From NCBI GenBank assembly GCA_023313575.1, contig JAJTTP010000006.1, positions 2,170,001-2,234,000 of the forward strand: a stretch of DNA of 64,000 nt, read 5' to 3'. Within the stretch, counting starts at the first letter, position 1. Each line of letters opens with the position of its first letter. Positions 11,205-23,794 of this stretch are shown here, piece by piece. The notes below the pieces were generated by a model. The model worked only from the letters and a program-made list of their open reading frames with translations, was not told the DNA's origin and did no database searches. The DNA comes from Eutypella sp. D-1. Its lineage: Eukaryota > Ascomycota > Sordariomycetes > Xylariales > Diatrypaceae. The translations under genes were made by a program, and so were the position numbers.

Positions 11205-11855
11205 CTAAAGACGGCTTTCATGAGCGGCACCATTAGCGCCTTTCTCTTGATCGGGGCCCATGTTGGCCATGCGATGAAGCTCGTACTCGCGGGTGAAATT
11301 CTGGGCGAGCGTGGCGAGGTCGGCGAGGAGCCCCTTGCAGGCCGCGAGGAAGACCTCGCGGGATGAGACATCGCCGCTGGTCTGAACATGGATCATGAGC
11401 TCAGCCACATTAGGGTGAGGCACTATAGGGGGGACGAGGTGTGTCAGTTGAGATCTCAAAGACCAGAAGTCAACGGCAGGGCCGGCACAAACCTTTGTAG
11501 CCAGCTACCATGACATGGTCCATTTTCCTAAGGCGGTCACTGATAAGGTTGCCGATTGTGTGGTCCTCCTTGAGCAACCAGAACTCGGAGGCGTTGGATG
11601 TTTCTACCTTGCCTCGTCAATAATCAATCTCGAACGAATGCTATGCTAAAAAGGGAAAACCGGGAAAGTTTCGTACTTGGAAATGTCTTCTCGGTGATCT
11701 TCTTCTCGCCAGAGGCCTCGTCAAGGAGGAAGAGCTCGAAACTGCCCGCCATGTTAGCATCCCGATCGAGTGAATGCAAAGAAACGGAGAATAAGGAAAA
11801 GGTAGTTGGCGAACGCTGGTTCAGGGACGTTGTAATGCTTGGGATTCGCGTCCAT
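11205..11855 (-). CDS. RPB11: RNA polymerase II subunit RPB11
   Basis: Best model has four exons: 11815-11855, 11677-11741, 11493-11612 and 11205-11422, giving 147 residues. Rpb11 pairs with Rpb3 in the polymerase II assembly platform. Visible family landmarks are FELFLLDE near the N-terminus, KEDHTIGNLI, the VAGYKVPHPNV turn and a long C-terminal helix. The last three exons are secure. The first is inferred because a canonical TGCTAAC branch point and GGGCAG acceptor lie just before TTCGAGCTC; its donor would be GTTCGC, which is weak. The alternative is a start at the ATG at 11752 inside that acceptor region, giving a shorter N-terminus (M-A-G-S-F-E-L). Frame is kept in both. Confidence 0.85.
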
Positions 11856-14127
11856 GATGGTAAGATAGAAGCCCTTCTTGGGTATGAAATGTCTTGAAGG
11901 TACAGTAACCCTGGAAGTGATGGTGGCTGTCCCGAACTCGTTTGCTCGTTTGCATGGGTGGGTGAGGGGAGAAGGGGGACGTGGTTAAGCTTCGGATTGG
12001 GAGCTTAAAGTGTGCATGTAGCTACGTCCCCGATTGACTACGACTAGGTACGTAGGTATGGAGCTTCCTTCCATTGCTGTGGTGGTGCATGGCTCCTTCC
12101 CTCTCGGCTCTCCGAAGCCACCCCGTAATTCATTCTCGGTTTCTGGTAACTGTCTGCAATATCCCCAGATTGCCGGTACCAGCTGCCAAATGAAAGGCAG
12201 CCAACTTTAAGGGGGATTTCCATGCCAGAAAAGGTGTCGTGAAGCCAGAATGCCGGTCTTCATCCAGGATCGCGCATCCAGTTTCCGCCTCGCACAGGAG
12301 GAAGGGTAGGGTTGTGCAAGAAAAGGGTGAGAGGAAACACGTGACCTACCGATCCGGCGCGTTCATCTTGCCGACCCTTTTATTGCTTTGATAAATAAAT
12401 AAAAAGGCCCGAATAAAGCGAAAACCACTCTCTTTATACCAATCGCCGGTATCTACCTGTATAGATTAAGGTAGGATAGGGATTCGTTGCGCCCGCCGCA
12501 AATAGCAGATATAGCAGAGCCGACGCGCCCAGGACACTGGAGGAAGAGCGAAAACCCCGATTCCGATTCAGAGAAACCCCAATCCCCGGTATTCAAAAGC
12601 TGTTCCTCCCGAGAGGCAATCCAATGTCTAGGGAGGCAATTGCTGCTGTAATCCTTTTTCCAAGGGATTTTGTTTTAACAGGGCATGCGTTAGATGGCTG
12701 GATAGATCGTTGCGGTAAACGTGCCCCGACCGACAAAAATCCTTAAAATGGTCGCCACCCTTGTCTTTCTCTCTCTCTATGGCCCGTAGGAAAAGCAAAG
12801 ATAGATACAGAAGAATTGATCTTAGTGAAAATTGTATTATTCTGTAAAATATGCTACGACCGCCGACGAGAGCGCGACAAGATACCTAGGGAAAAAATCA
12901 AGGGAGATGATGATGATGAAAGAAAGGATTTGGGTTGAATGGCCTTTTTGCCCCGTCTCCCTACCTATTTCATTGCCATGGAATGGATGGATGGATGTTA
13001 CCAGACCATACACAATAATAAACTTTGGATCTAACCTTACCTAGCTTAAGGTTGATACCCACTTGCTATGTACCCTGGGGCAAGTTGGGGGGGTGTGGGG
13101 CCAGCGACTTGCCTTGAACTAGCCGGCTTAGGTAATAATGGCTTCCTTAGACATAATATGTACAATGTAGAAACGGGTACATATTTGGAGGTACCTATAT
13201 ACTCTAAGGACGTCGCCGTTGAGACAAGTACATACCATTATATAAAGGAGCGCCTTACATGTATCTAGTGTCAAATTTCTGAATAAGACGGGCTGTTTAT
13301 TTTACAGACAATATTTACTCTAGATTAGGTAGGTATGGATAACTCAAAGAGTTCCCCAGCCAGGAGACAATAAGAAACTTACTTAGGTACCTAGGCACAG
13401 CTACCTACAGGGCAATTACTTCCGTATTTATAATCAAGAGAAGGTTTATTTTCATGGCCCAATTCAGGTCCCGGGAGGTGGTAGAGAGATGGACAAGAGC
13501 ATGAAAATAGGGAGTTCAATTCAAGCCTTAAGAAATTCCACACAGCCTCCTGCAGGTTGCTACACAACCTGATAGCGTTAGTAAGTAGGCAGATAGAAAA
13601 CACCAATCAATATCCACGGAATCGATGTAAATGCAATGCAATGTAATCATATATTATAAAAAAGATATCAATCTAAAAGCCCCTTATACCCAACCAACCC
13701 TTAGACATAACAAACAAGCAAACTGACCTGTACCCCAGCCTGAGTGTCCGTACTTACTACTCAATTGTATCGATTATTATGTACAAAGTTCAAAGGTTTC
13801 CAATAGGCTACACGAGAAAACACCCCGCCCCCCCGACCCCCCTACTCCTGTCCTCTGCACCCTATCCTTATCGTATCCACAACCTTTGTCCGCTTCTAAT
13901 GTCCCATGTGTATCTGCTATGGTATCAAGGTAATCGCCTCCAATGAAACCCCATTGAGGAAGATGGCGGGGTTAAGAGGCCCGGGGGGACGCAAAAGCGG
14001 GAAGAAATGTAAATAGAGGAGGCCAAAAAATTAAGATAAAGTAGAATACACACAAGTGGAAGAAGACGTCTCGGAGGCTCGGGTAACGGGTTGGATATCC
14101 TTCCTACGCCTTCTTAAGCCTAGTACC
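11856..14127. other. 2.3 kb intergenic region
   Basis: Holds the RPB11 promoter (left) and the 3' end of the amino-acid transporter gene (right). AT-rich patches around 12820-12880 and 13640-13680. Degenerate relatives of the TACCTAGGTA palindrome occur near 12045-12060 and 13383-13396. No convincing coding sequence or RNA gene. Confidence 0.45.
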
Positions 14128-16571
14128 TCATCGGGGGTGGACAGTATCGCAGTACTTCGGCAGGGGGGGCCCCGTCGGCCCGCTCGCCCAGCTGATGACC
14201 GTCAGGCTCGTCGTGTACGCCATGGCGACGATGCCGAAGATGCAGAGCATGACGTCCGTAACCTTGTAGAACGTCGTCCGCGCCACACCTCGGTAGTGCA
14301 GCATCGGCTATGCGTTGGGTTGAAACGTGTCAATCGTCGGTCCAACATGATTTGAATCTTTCTCGTGGGAAAGGGAAAAGGGGATTGGGGGGGTCGTCTT
14401 GTACTTACGGGATAGATGTAGACGAGCGGGATGCAGGCGAAGTTCCCGACGAGGGCGACGAACTTGTCAAGGTCGTCGGCGCCGCCCCAGGCGATGAGCA
14501 TGCAGAGGCAGACGACGCCCCAGCGGAAGACGTTCTTCTGCCACTTGATATAAGGGTTGTACTTGCCGCTCTTGGTAAAGAGGGCGTTCTCGGTGATGCG
14601 GATGGCGGGGAAGATCTGCAGCGGGGTGGAGAGCAGGATGGCGAGGGAGTAGAGCAGCTGGACGCCGTTGACGAGGCGGTCGTCCTGTGGCAGGTTGAGC
14701 AGCACGACCGTCTCGGTCTTGGACCCGTACGCCGCGTATGACACCGCGCCCATCGTGATGAACAGCACCGTGATGATGATCATGACGTAGAACATCACGC
14801 GCGGGAACTTCGACGGCGACTTCATCGACTCCTGGATCGGGATGATGAGCCCAATACCCTCGAACGTGAAGATCGCCGTCCCGATGAACAGCGTCCAGTC
14901 CTTCTGGTTGAACTCGATAATGTCCGCGAGGCCCTGCGTGCTCAGCGTGAGCACGTCGTAGTAGAACAAGTATGCAAGGCCAATGAGGATAAACGCGTCC
15001 GCGATCAGCGCCGTAAACCCGAGCTTTCCGATGTCACGGAAGAGCGAGAACGGCAGGAAGATCACCATCTGCAGCAGGATGAGCCACGTGATCTGCACGT
15101 ACTGCTTGCAGTCCGTGACCGCCAGTATGAACGCCTGCAGGTTCTCCGCCGTGAACACCGTGTACGCCGCCACGAACCCGATCTGGCTGATGACGACCGA
15201 GCACAGAATCAGGTTCCGCAGCCACTTGCCGTAGAGGATCCCGCCCATATCTCCGAACGATCCTACCACCTTGAGCCGCGTCGTGACGAGCAGGACGAAG
15301 CAGTAGTAGCTGAGGATCGCCACGAACAGCAGGACCAGGTTGCTAAACATCATGCCGCCGTTCAGGTACGCGCGAGGTAGGAAGAGAACACCAGTGCCCA
15401 CGAATGACTTCAGGAGGAGCAGGGCAGTGTTGAGAGGAGTGTTATTCCCACTGCCGCCTCTGACCCTCCGCCTCCTCTTGCGTCTCGAGGGCGTTAGCAG
15501 AGCGCTGTCCTCCATCGGTTCCCGGTCGGAGTCACTATCCCCAAACTCATCCTCGTCCTCGCTGCCGGAGGTGAAGTACTCGCCGGGTAGCAAGTCTTCG
15601 TCGTCCTCCTCTAGCTCCTCGCCCGCGAAATGTCCGTATATCGTAAGGAACTCGAGGAAGCTGCTGGTGAACAGTTGGGGCGCGTGGCGGGCTCGCGAAC
15701 TGCCGGGGCCGGTCTCCAGGCCGTCGCCATCTACACTGGTGCCGTGCGCTGCCCTCCGGAGGTAGTTTCGTCTGAAGCCGCCCGGAGCTCGGATGGAATT
15801 GATGTCGAGTGTCTCGTCCTCGGGCTCGCCCGGGGGCGCGCTGAAGCTCTTGCTGCGCTGGGTCTTGCGGCGCTCCTCCGCGTCCTCCGTCCACCGGTAA
15901 ATTTGCCGTGTGATGTCACCACCCTGTAGCTTCAGACTCGAGAATTCGTCACCATTTTGCCCACCTTCGGCGGCCTCACCGACCTGTTTCCCCTTGGTTG
16001 AGCCACCATTCGAACCGGGATTGGATTCGGATGCTTCGAATGGCTGGACTAGGTGTCGTTTGACAATCTGAGGGTCCTCGTAAGCACCGGTGCCGCCGCC
16101 GCCGCCGCCGCCGCTTTGACTTTGTAGGTTCTTCGATGTGCTGTCGAATGATCCGTAGTTCGGGGGCGTCGTGGACGCGGCGGGTTGGGAGCCTGTCGTC
16201 CTTATCGAGGCAGGCCGGGCGGGGGTGCCGTGTCGAGGGGGGGAGGTGCCCAAGGAGGTCGATAAGGCGGCGGCGAGGGCGGATTTCCCTGGACCGGACG
16301 CGATCTGGCCGGGACCTGCTGGCAGGGGACTAAGTCTGCCTGAGCTGGCGGTCTCGGGATTCGGCGAGACTGATCTCAATGGCGGCGGCGTGGTTCCGAG
16401 GGCGGCGCTTGCGGTGATGGGCGAGGCTAGACGAGCAGTGGCGTCGGCGCGAGGGACCGAGGACCCATACTGACGACTCCGCGATGATCTGACTGAGGTC
16501 GAGAGCTGTTCGGCTAGAGAAGCGCCGCCGGGTTGGGGGGTTGAGCTTCTTTCTTGCCCCTGACTGGCCAT
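14128..16571 (-). CDS. Vacuolar amino-acid transporter, AVT3/AVT4 type
   Basis: Two exons, 14409-16571 and 14128-14307, give 780 residues. The C-terminal 400 residues form an amino acid/auxin permease domain with about 11 hydrophobic segments, opening with LLLLKSFVGTGVLFLPRAY and containing IFTFEGIGLIIPIQESMK, both typical of Avt3/Avt4. Yeast relatives export neutral amino acids from the vacuole. The first ~370 residues are Ser/Pro/Gly-rich and disordered with an acidic stretch, as in the family's long tails. The splice joins VYIYP to a final exon ending in a membrane helix, with a GTAAGT donor. I prefer the ATG at 16571 (MASQGQ); the in-frame ATG at 16652 would translate a G15 homopolymer region as poly-Pro/Lys. 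Confidence 0.88.
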
Positions 16572-18695
16572 TATGCGGCTTATCTCGACTGGGGGTTTTT
16601 TGGGGGGGGGGGGGGGTTTTTTTCGAGATATGGCGACCTTGTAACGATTCAAATGATGTATGTGGTTAAATATTTTAGTTGAGGTTGGTTATGCTACGAT
16701 TCAGAGATTGGCATTATTTAAAAGGTTGAAACCCAAAGAAGTACCTAGGTAGGTAAGACGCTTATCAATCCCAAGCTTAAATTAATAAAGAATAAACCTT
16801 GGAAGTTGATAGGTTCCAAGGTTGATAAGACGTTTGATTGGGATTCCGGCACCGCAACAGTATCAGAAGATCAGAAGACCTTGGATACAACACAAAGACG
16901 AGAAAGACAGGGGAGCGGTGTCAGGATGGATACTACCTGGGAGAGAGAGAGAGAATTAAAAAAGCATGGGAAAGCCGGCATACGGCTTACAGCATATACA
17001 AAGATCAATTGAACAGCCAGCAAGATAAATTTGACAACAAGTGGAAGGAAGAAGAGGAAGGAAGTGGTTAGTTATTTGACATTCTCTACTTTTGATCACG
17101 GGGTTTGGATGTTGAGAAGTCCTCGTGAGCTTGGTTCATCAAGGGTTCGTAGCACGAGGTACATAATGTATCTGATAGGTACATACTATTAGATACATGC
17201 TTACATGTAGTTACATGTAGATACAGGTGGATTTGGGGGAAGCGTACCCAGGTACTTAGTTATATACTATAAATACATACCTAGTATAAGTACCGGAATA
17301 TCACTAGCCAAATATTCTATAGAGTATTTCTAACCAATTGACAAGGTTTGCAGTTTCTAATTCAAAGAGATACCTAAAGTACCTAAGCAAGGACGTATAT
17401 ATATTTCGATAATCCTACCGACTTGGAATTGATGTCCCCAGCGCTTTGCTCTCTACCTACATAGTAGCTAGCTGCCTACATATGTACCTAGGAGCTAGAG
17501 GTAGGTCGATGTCGACAATCCACCGTGGTTGCCGGGGACGGGGACGGGCGGGGGGGCACATTGACACCGACTACCCGACCGACCGGGTGGGCGTGGGCGT
17601 GGGCGTGGTGGGGGGGATTCTGGTGTACTCGAATGTATCCCGCCGCAATAAATACATCCAAGGTCGATAGTTACATGTTCCCAATCACAATATCAAGTCA
17701 GGTGTAGGATTTATTTGGTTCCAACATTAGAGTTCTAGGTCTCTACGAAGTCGCCGAGTAAGCTGATGAGAGAGAAGGGATTTCAGGATTTATCGTCCAT
17801 GTGCATAGATGGATGTTATTGTTTTACTACTACTTCTGTTGTTGTGCTGCTACCACTACTACTACCCAACCCACATGCCGACATGTGACCGGAATATGCA
17901 GACTTGAGCAGATGTCATGTAGGGAGCTACTAATAGGAAACAGGGTCGCCTAGGCGGCTTCAATTATGACGTCGTTAGTGTCTGCAGTATGAAAGTTGGT
18001 AAGTAATGATGTACACTACCTAAGTACAATTCAAGACAATCATTAACCCTGTGTAGGCAGGCAGAAACCTCGATATCGAACCACAGTCTGGCTTCCTAGA
18101 CCCGTCTTACAGCATAGCATCCACTAGCTGTTTTGGTGATTCTTTATGTCTTTTGTGATTCGAGGGACCTTGACTCAATGTGACAATATCTCTTAATCCT
18201 CGAGCGGATCTCCGATCACCATCTCTTGCCATCCGAGCCGTCCCATCCAATACACTAGCCCTTTCCAGGGTCCTCAGGGATCCCTAAGAGGGGTAAGTTG
18301 GTGGTGGAGGAGTCTGCAGCATACCAAACATGGTTTAAGGCTACGCCGAGTCTCGCGGCTTGGCAGTTCAGGAATGCATAAGTGGTAGTGGTGGTGCTGG
18401 TGGTGCTGGTGGTGCTGGTAATGATATAATAATAAAATATAAGAGCCCATATCGACACCACCACCAACCATTGCCACCACATTACGTCGCCGGTCCATGG
18501 GCACTCTGTTCTTTCGTGGACTCTCACTCTCGGTCTCGACTCCAGGTATCTTCAAGCTCGCTCGGGACGGAGACTTGAACAGCCACCCGATACCTGGAGG
18601 AAGGCCGCCGAAACGGAATTACCATACACTGTTTAATTAAACCTTTCGAGAGCCGGGCGTGCCACCAGGGTCCCCGTGGTGGCATTGTAGACACC
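16572..18695. promoter_or_regulatory. Divergent region between two transporter genes
   Basis: 2.1 kb. Includes a G15 run at 16602-16616 directly upstream of the AVT-type start, an exact TACCTAGGTA at 16742-16751, GTAC/TACATG-rich sequence at 17160-17300, a GTGGGC repeat around 17587-17609, and a GGTGCT repeat around 18390-18418. No convincing gene. Confidence 0.45.
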
Positions 18696-21600
18696 ATGGC
18701 TCCATCAGCGCCGGCTCATAAGGCCAAATTGAGCGCGATCTCGGGAGTCTACATCCCGGTGGTGTTGAACATCATCAGCATTCTCATGTTCCTCCGTTTC
18801 GGCTCCATCCTTGGTCGAATCGGTCTCGTTGGTATACTTGGTGAGTTTTCTGCTTTCGCCTGGTCTAAGAGTCTCCAGGTCGGCAGTTGGCCCCTTGGCT
18901 TAGCCCCAGCTGTTTAGTAACACACCGTGCTAGGGCTGCTTGTCGTGGCGTACTTCGTCGACACTATCACAACGCTCTCCTTATCCGCCATAGCATCCAA
19001 TGGCGAGGTCAAGGGCGGCGGTGCGTACTACCTTATCTCTAGATCACTCGGTCCCGAGTTCGGCGGCTCGATTGGCGTGCTCTTCTACCTCTCGCAAGTG
19101 ATGAACACGTCTCTCAATATCGTGGGTCTCATCGACTGCCTCAAGCTCAATCTCACCACTCTGGTGCCTCATGGCTTCTGGAACAGCTATGCCATGGAGA
19201 CGTGTGCTCTTGTGGTCTGTACCGCATTGTGTCTTGCAGGAAGCGCGATGTTCGCCCGAGCGAGCAACGGCTTGCTCGTCGTGCTCATCGTCGCCACTCT
19301 CAGCATTCCGGTCTCTATGTTCACGATGGGTCCATTTCATGATCCTGACTCTGGTGTCGTTTTCACCGGAGCTAGTCTAAGTACGCTGCGAGCGAACCTT
19401 TTTCCGTACACTTCCAATCCCACCTATAGCGGTATGGACACTTTCAGAGAGCTCTTTGGTGTCCTCTTTCCCGCCACGTCTGGTATTTTCGCGGGGGCGT
19501 CCATGTCGGGGGACCTAAGGAACCCTAGCAAGGCCATTCCCAAAGGTACTCTCTGGGCCCTCTTATCTACCTTCATTCTTTATCTCCTTGTGATCACGTC
19601 CATGGCGTCGAGCATAACGCATGGTTCTTTTACGAGACAGACGAATATTATTTACGAAACCAGCATTTGGTCGCCCCTAGTTCTCGCCGGGGAGTGTGCC
19701 ACGACGTTCTTCTCGGCCTTGATGGGGATCGTCGGTGCCGCGAAGTTGCTTCAGGCTCTGGCAAGGGATAAGCTCCTGCCGGGCTTTTCGGTCTTTGGAC
19801 AGGGGACTAAACGCGGAGACGACCCTATATTTGCGGTTCTCTTAACCTATGCTATCGCTCAGCTAGCCCTATTTGCTGACTTGAACCAAATCGCTACGCT
19901 CATCTCCATGGGCTATCAGGTGAAGCAACCAAGACTCCCCCTTCGTGTTGACTCAAACTAGCCGCTAACGCTTTGCAGATGACGTTCTTCGTTATGAATC
20001 TGGCATGTTTCCTGCTGAAAATAGGCTCCGCCCCCAACTTCCGCCCGGCATTTCACTTCTTCAGCTGGCAGACTGCATTCCTAGGTAGCGCGCTCTCTGC
20101 CGCGGCGATGTTCTTCATAGACGAGACATATGCCGTCTCTGCCATCACGTTACTGGTCCTCCTCTTTCTCTTGATCCATTACGCCAGTCCACCCAAGCAC
20201 TGGGGCGACGTCTCGCAGAACTTGATCTACCACCAAGTACGAAAATATCTGCTCCGACTGAAGCCGGAGCATATCAAATTCTGGAGACCGCAGATCATAC
20301 TCTTGATTAATGATCCGCGACATCACACACGCCTCATCCAGTTCTGCAACTCCATGAAGAAAGGATCTCTATACATGGTATGTACATACCCTTGCTCCCT
20401 ACCCAAATATCTAGCCCTTATGGTTTACTATCTCGCTACGGATGCTAACCTCGCGGCAGTACGTTGCTACTTTTCCTTTCATAACGGATGCTTTCACCCC
20501 ACAGTCTATGTATAGAACGGGTGTACGACAGTAGACAACAATCATAGGACTTGTTCACACGTTGCTTGCATGGATAGCTAGCGATTGATTTTGACTGCCT
20601 TAAACTTTTCGACTTCTCTTCGCAAGACATTGTGCTAACATACGGTAGCTTGGGACATGTCATCGTGACTGATGATTTTACGACCGGGATCGATGAGGCC
20701 AAACACCAGCAATCCGCCTGGGGCAACTACATATCCGAATATTCTAGGATCAAGGCTTTCGTTCAATTGACGATGTCTCCCACCATTGTGTGGGGCGTGC
20801 GAAATTTGATCCTGTCTGCGGGCCTGGGTGGTATGAGACCTAATATTGCCATGTTAGGCTTCTACAACATGGATGAGCTACGAAGCTCCCTGCCACCCGG
20901 CCGCGTGCTGAATATCCCTGCAATATTCAGTAGACCACAGGTATCACAGAAGGTGGAAGCCAAGGCGGCCACGCGGACGACGCGACGACGTGGCGATACT
21001 TCTGCTCGGCTCCTGGAGCAGACCCTCCCCACGGACACGATACGAAGGGAGGCCATGATGTCACCCACGAGCTATCTTACTATCCTCGAAGATCTCGCAC
21101 TCCGGCATCGCCTGAACGTTGCGGTCGGTAAAGGCTTCCAGAGTCTAGAGACGCCCCGGCCCGATAAAAGCAATAACAAGAAATACATCGATCTCTGGCC
21201 TATCCAAATGTCAGCTGAGATTACAGAGGGTGGGAGGAGCGTTCTGACTAGCAATTTTGATACATGTATGTCTTTAAGACGGAATGGATATATATTCTCT
21301 TCGCTAACGCACTGACTAGATACTTTGATCCTCCAGCTTGGTTACGTCCTCTTCAGCGTGCCGGCATGGAAAAAGGCATTCCAGTTACGTGTCCTGGTAT
21401 TCGTAGAGTACGAGTCAGAGATAGAAGACGAAAGGAGAAGGCTTAAGGCTTTGCTGGAAAAACTTAGGATCGAGGCGGAAATCGTCGCGCTCGCTCTCGC
21501 GTCGGGGCAGTTACGAACTTACGAATACATAGTGAACGGCGATACGGGCCACCCGGACACCACAAACATTACTAACGAGCTCCTCCATGATGACGAGTGG

Positions 21601-23208
21601 TGGATGGAATTGCAGCATCTGCGGAACGAGGCCTCTGAGCTCTCTCGATCGCAAGGGTTGGCCTCTCTTGGTATTATACTCGGAGACACGAAGCGGCAGA
21701 ACTCGGACCCTCAATTTGAAGCAGACGGGCCCTCGCGAAGATTCAGCGTTACCGACTTGATGGAGTTGCCGCGCAATCCCACAGTTAGTCAGGTCTCGAA
21801 ACTCGGCTTCAATTTCGGGATCCACACACATCGTCTAAGTCCCGTGGCCCTGGATGAGGCACAGCCGAACGGGTCGAACTACTCGAGTGACGATGACAGC
21901 GCATCAACGACCTCCTTAGACGCCGATTTCAACAACATCAATGACGTAGCAAGCGGGCATAGCACAGAGGACTCCAACCCATCTCTAAGGCGTCGCCTAT
22001 CCACGTTTATGCATCGGAAAAAGAGTCTCAGAGAGATCATCACAGGAAGGTCTGATGCATCGGACATCGCGCCTTTGCTACGTCATTCAACGGAGCCTGT
22101 CACGGGAACTGCATCGGGATACGGCTCGATCGCCTCGGAAACGACAGTGCCTATTATTCGGAAGCCACTCCCGCATACGCCCTCCGCGGATTCCCCCAGG
22201 CGCACGGTGAGCAGCGGCAAGAACAAGCCGCCTCTGAGTACGCTCGCGGAATTGGGCGAGAGCGCCGGCCACGGCGAGCTGGAGGCTCCAGCATCCCCCG
22301 CGCCTCCTCCCACCAGGCCGCCGCTATCAAGGAATTCGTCCGCGAGCCGCTTCACGAGCAATCTCACCCCGGACACTAAGATCACGGTAGAAGAGGGTGC
22401 GGGGCCCAAGATCTCGTTCGCCACCGAGCAGACCGGCTCCAGCTCGGGTGCGTGTGCGGGTATAGGTGCGGCAACACCCAAGTCCCCGCGCCCGACGATC
22501 TCGCGCAGCTCCTCCGCAATGCGGTTCTCCAGCCTCCCTGTACCCGAGACCAAAGTCGAGGAGGGCGAGGGCGGCGCGGGACCCCGGCTCACGTTCGCCG
22601 AGCGCGCCCCTGCTGACTACGTGTCCCCGGCCACGCCGCACCGGTCGCGTCAGAACTCCACTACCCGCGCCGGCGCCAGTGCCGGCAGCGACGCGCACGT
22701 CCTTGATATCCCCGAGATGTTGGAATCCTACCGGTTCGGGGCTGCTGCAGCGCGGGCCTCGTCCATGAGCGAGGAGACGCGGGGGAGATGGCGGGGAGAG
22801 GAGAGCGAAACATCGGGATTAGCGGGAGCAGGGGAGCGGGGAGAAAGGGGCGCAGCAGCAGCAGCAGCAGAAGACGAAGAAGAAGAAGCAGAACAAGAAG
22901 AAGAAGAAGCCGACGCCGGCTCCTCGGCCCAAAGCTACGCAACGCAGAGCCTACCGCTATCCTTCAACGACCTGCCGAGCCGGGCACAGCACCTGATTCT
23001 GAACGAGCTGATGCGGCGGCACAGCGGCGGCGGGGAAGGGGGCGGAGCGGCAGTCCTGCTCACGACCCTGCCTATCCCCGTAGAAGACACCTGTCGTTCC
23101 GAGGACGACAGCCTGCGCTACCTCTCCGACGTCGAGGTCCTGTGCCATGACCTGCCGCCCGTGCTTCTGGTCCTCAGCAATAATATGACTGTCACTGTTA
23201 GTCTGTGA
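18696..23208 (+). CDS. SLC12 cation-chloride cotransporter, VHC1 type
   Basis: Secure exons are 18696-18840, 18934-19919, 19979-20377, 20649-21265 and 21320-23208. The product (about 1,350 residues) begins with [24 protein letters not shown], a typical cation-chloride cotransporter first helix, followed by [18 protein letters not shown] and about 12 membrane segments, then a cytoplasmic domain ([23 protein letters not shown]) and a long Ser/acidic tail. Yeast Vhc1 sits in the vacuole membrane and supports K+ and Cl- uptake. The junction 20377/20649 is one base out of frame if joined directly. A small extra exon starting at 20460 (after GCTAAC..GCAG) and ending about 20509 would restore frame; another solution uses donor 20382 with acceptor 20626. 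Other introns have canonical signals. Confidence 0.88.
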
Positions 23209-23232
23209 TGAGCGCCGTGGGTACGATGGAGG

Positions 23233-23269
<37 letters not shown>

Positions 23270-23794
23270 AATTTTGGGGCTGGGATGGCATCGTGGATTC
23301 AAATTAGGCAATGAGAGCGTTTGGATGGATGCGATACATATGCCCCATAGCGAGCTTTGCTGGAATATACATACGTACTGGCGCTCAATATGAAAATAAA
23401 ATCAATGACTTTTTGGGGGGTGAGGGGGCTCCCCTCCCCCTTCGACCTATATATACCTTGGGAATATTTATCTATTTACATAACCTACATCAAACGACAC
23501 GTATATAATCGTGGGTGAGTAAATATCGATATCGATTAGGGGGGTTTCAACTAGCCCACCCAGCGAAAAGTATAAAATTTCTCGGACCATGTAATACCTT
23601 AATGCAAGGGTATCTTACATCTATCTCTACTTTTGTCTTCCCTCATCCCCGTCGTTTGATTCAATAATGCTATGCTGCGCTACAAGATGCAATGAAAATG
23701 CAAAACCACACCGCACCTCCCTCCCCCTGCTCTCCTCTCCTTCCATCCGACCTGGGGGGAGGGCTGTTTAATTCAAAACGCCACGCTACCTCCC
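23209..23794. other. Convergent intergenic region with (TA)n/(TG)n
   Basis: 586 bp between the cotransporter and ligase stop codons. An alternating TA run leads into about 13 TG units at 23244-23269, a potential Z-DNA-type tract. Otherwise AT-rich with no ORF of interest. Confidence 0.6.
23233..23269. repeat. (TA)n(TG)n microsatellite
   Basis: About five TA units are followed by thirteen TG units in the space between convergent gene ends. Confidence 0.85.

Noticed and set aside
22327..22698. Minus-strand ORFs across the cotransporter tail
   Set aside because: GC-rich shadows of the Ser/Ala/Gly-rich tail of the plus-strand gene.
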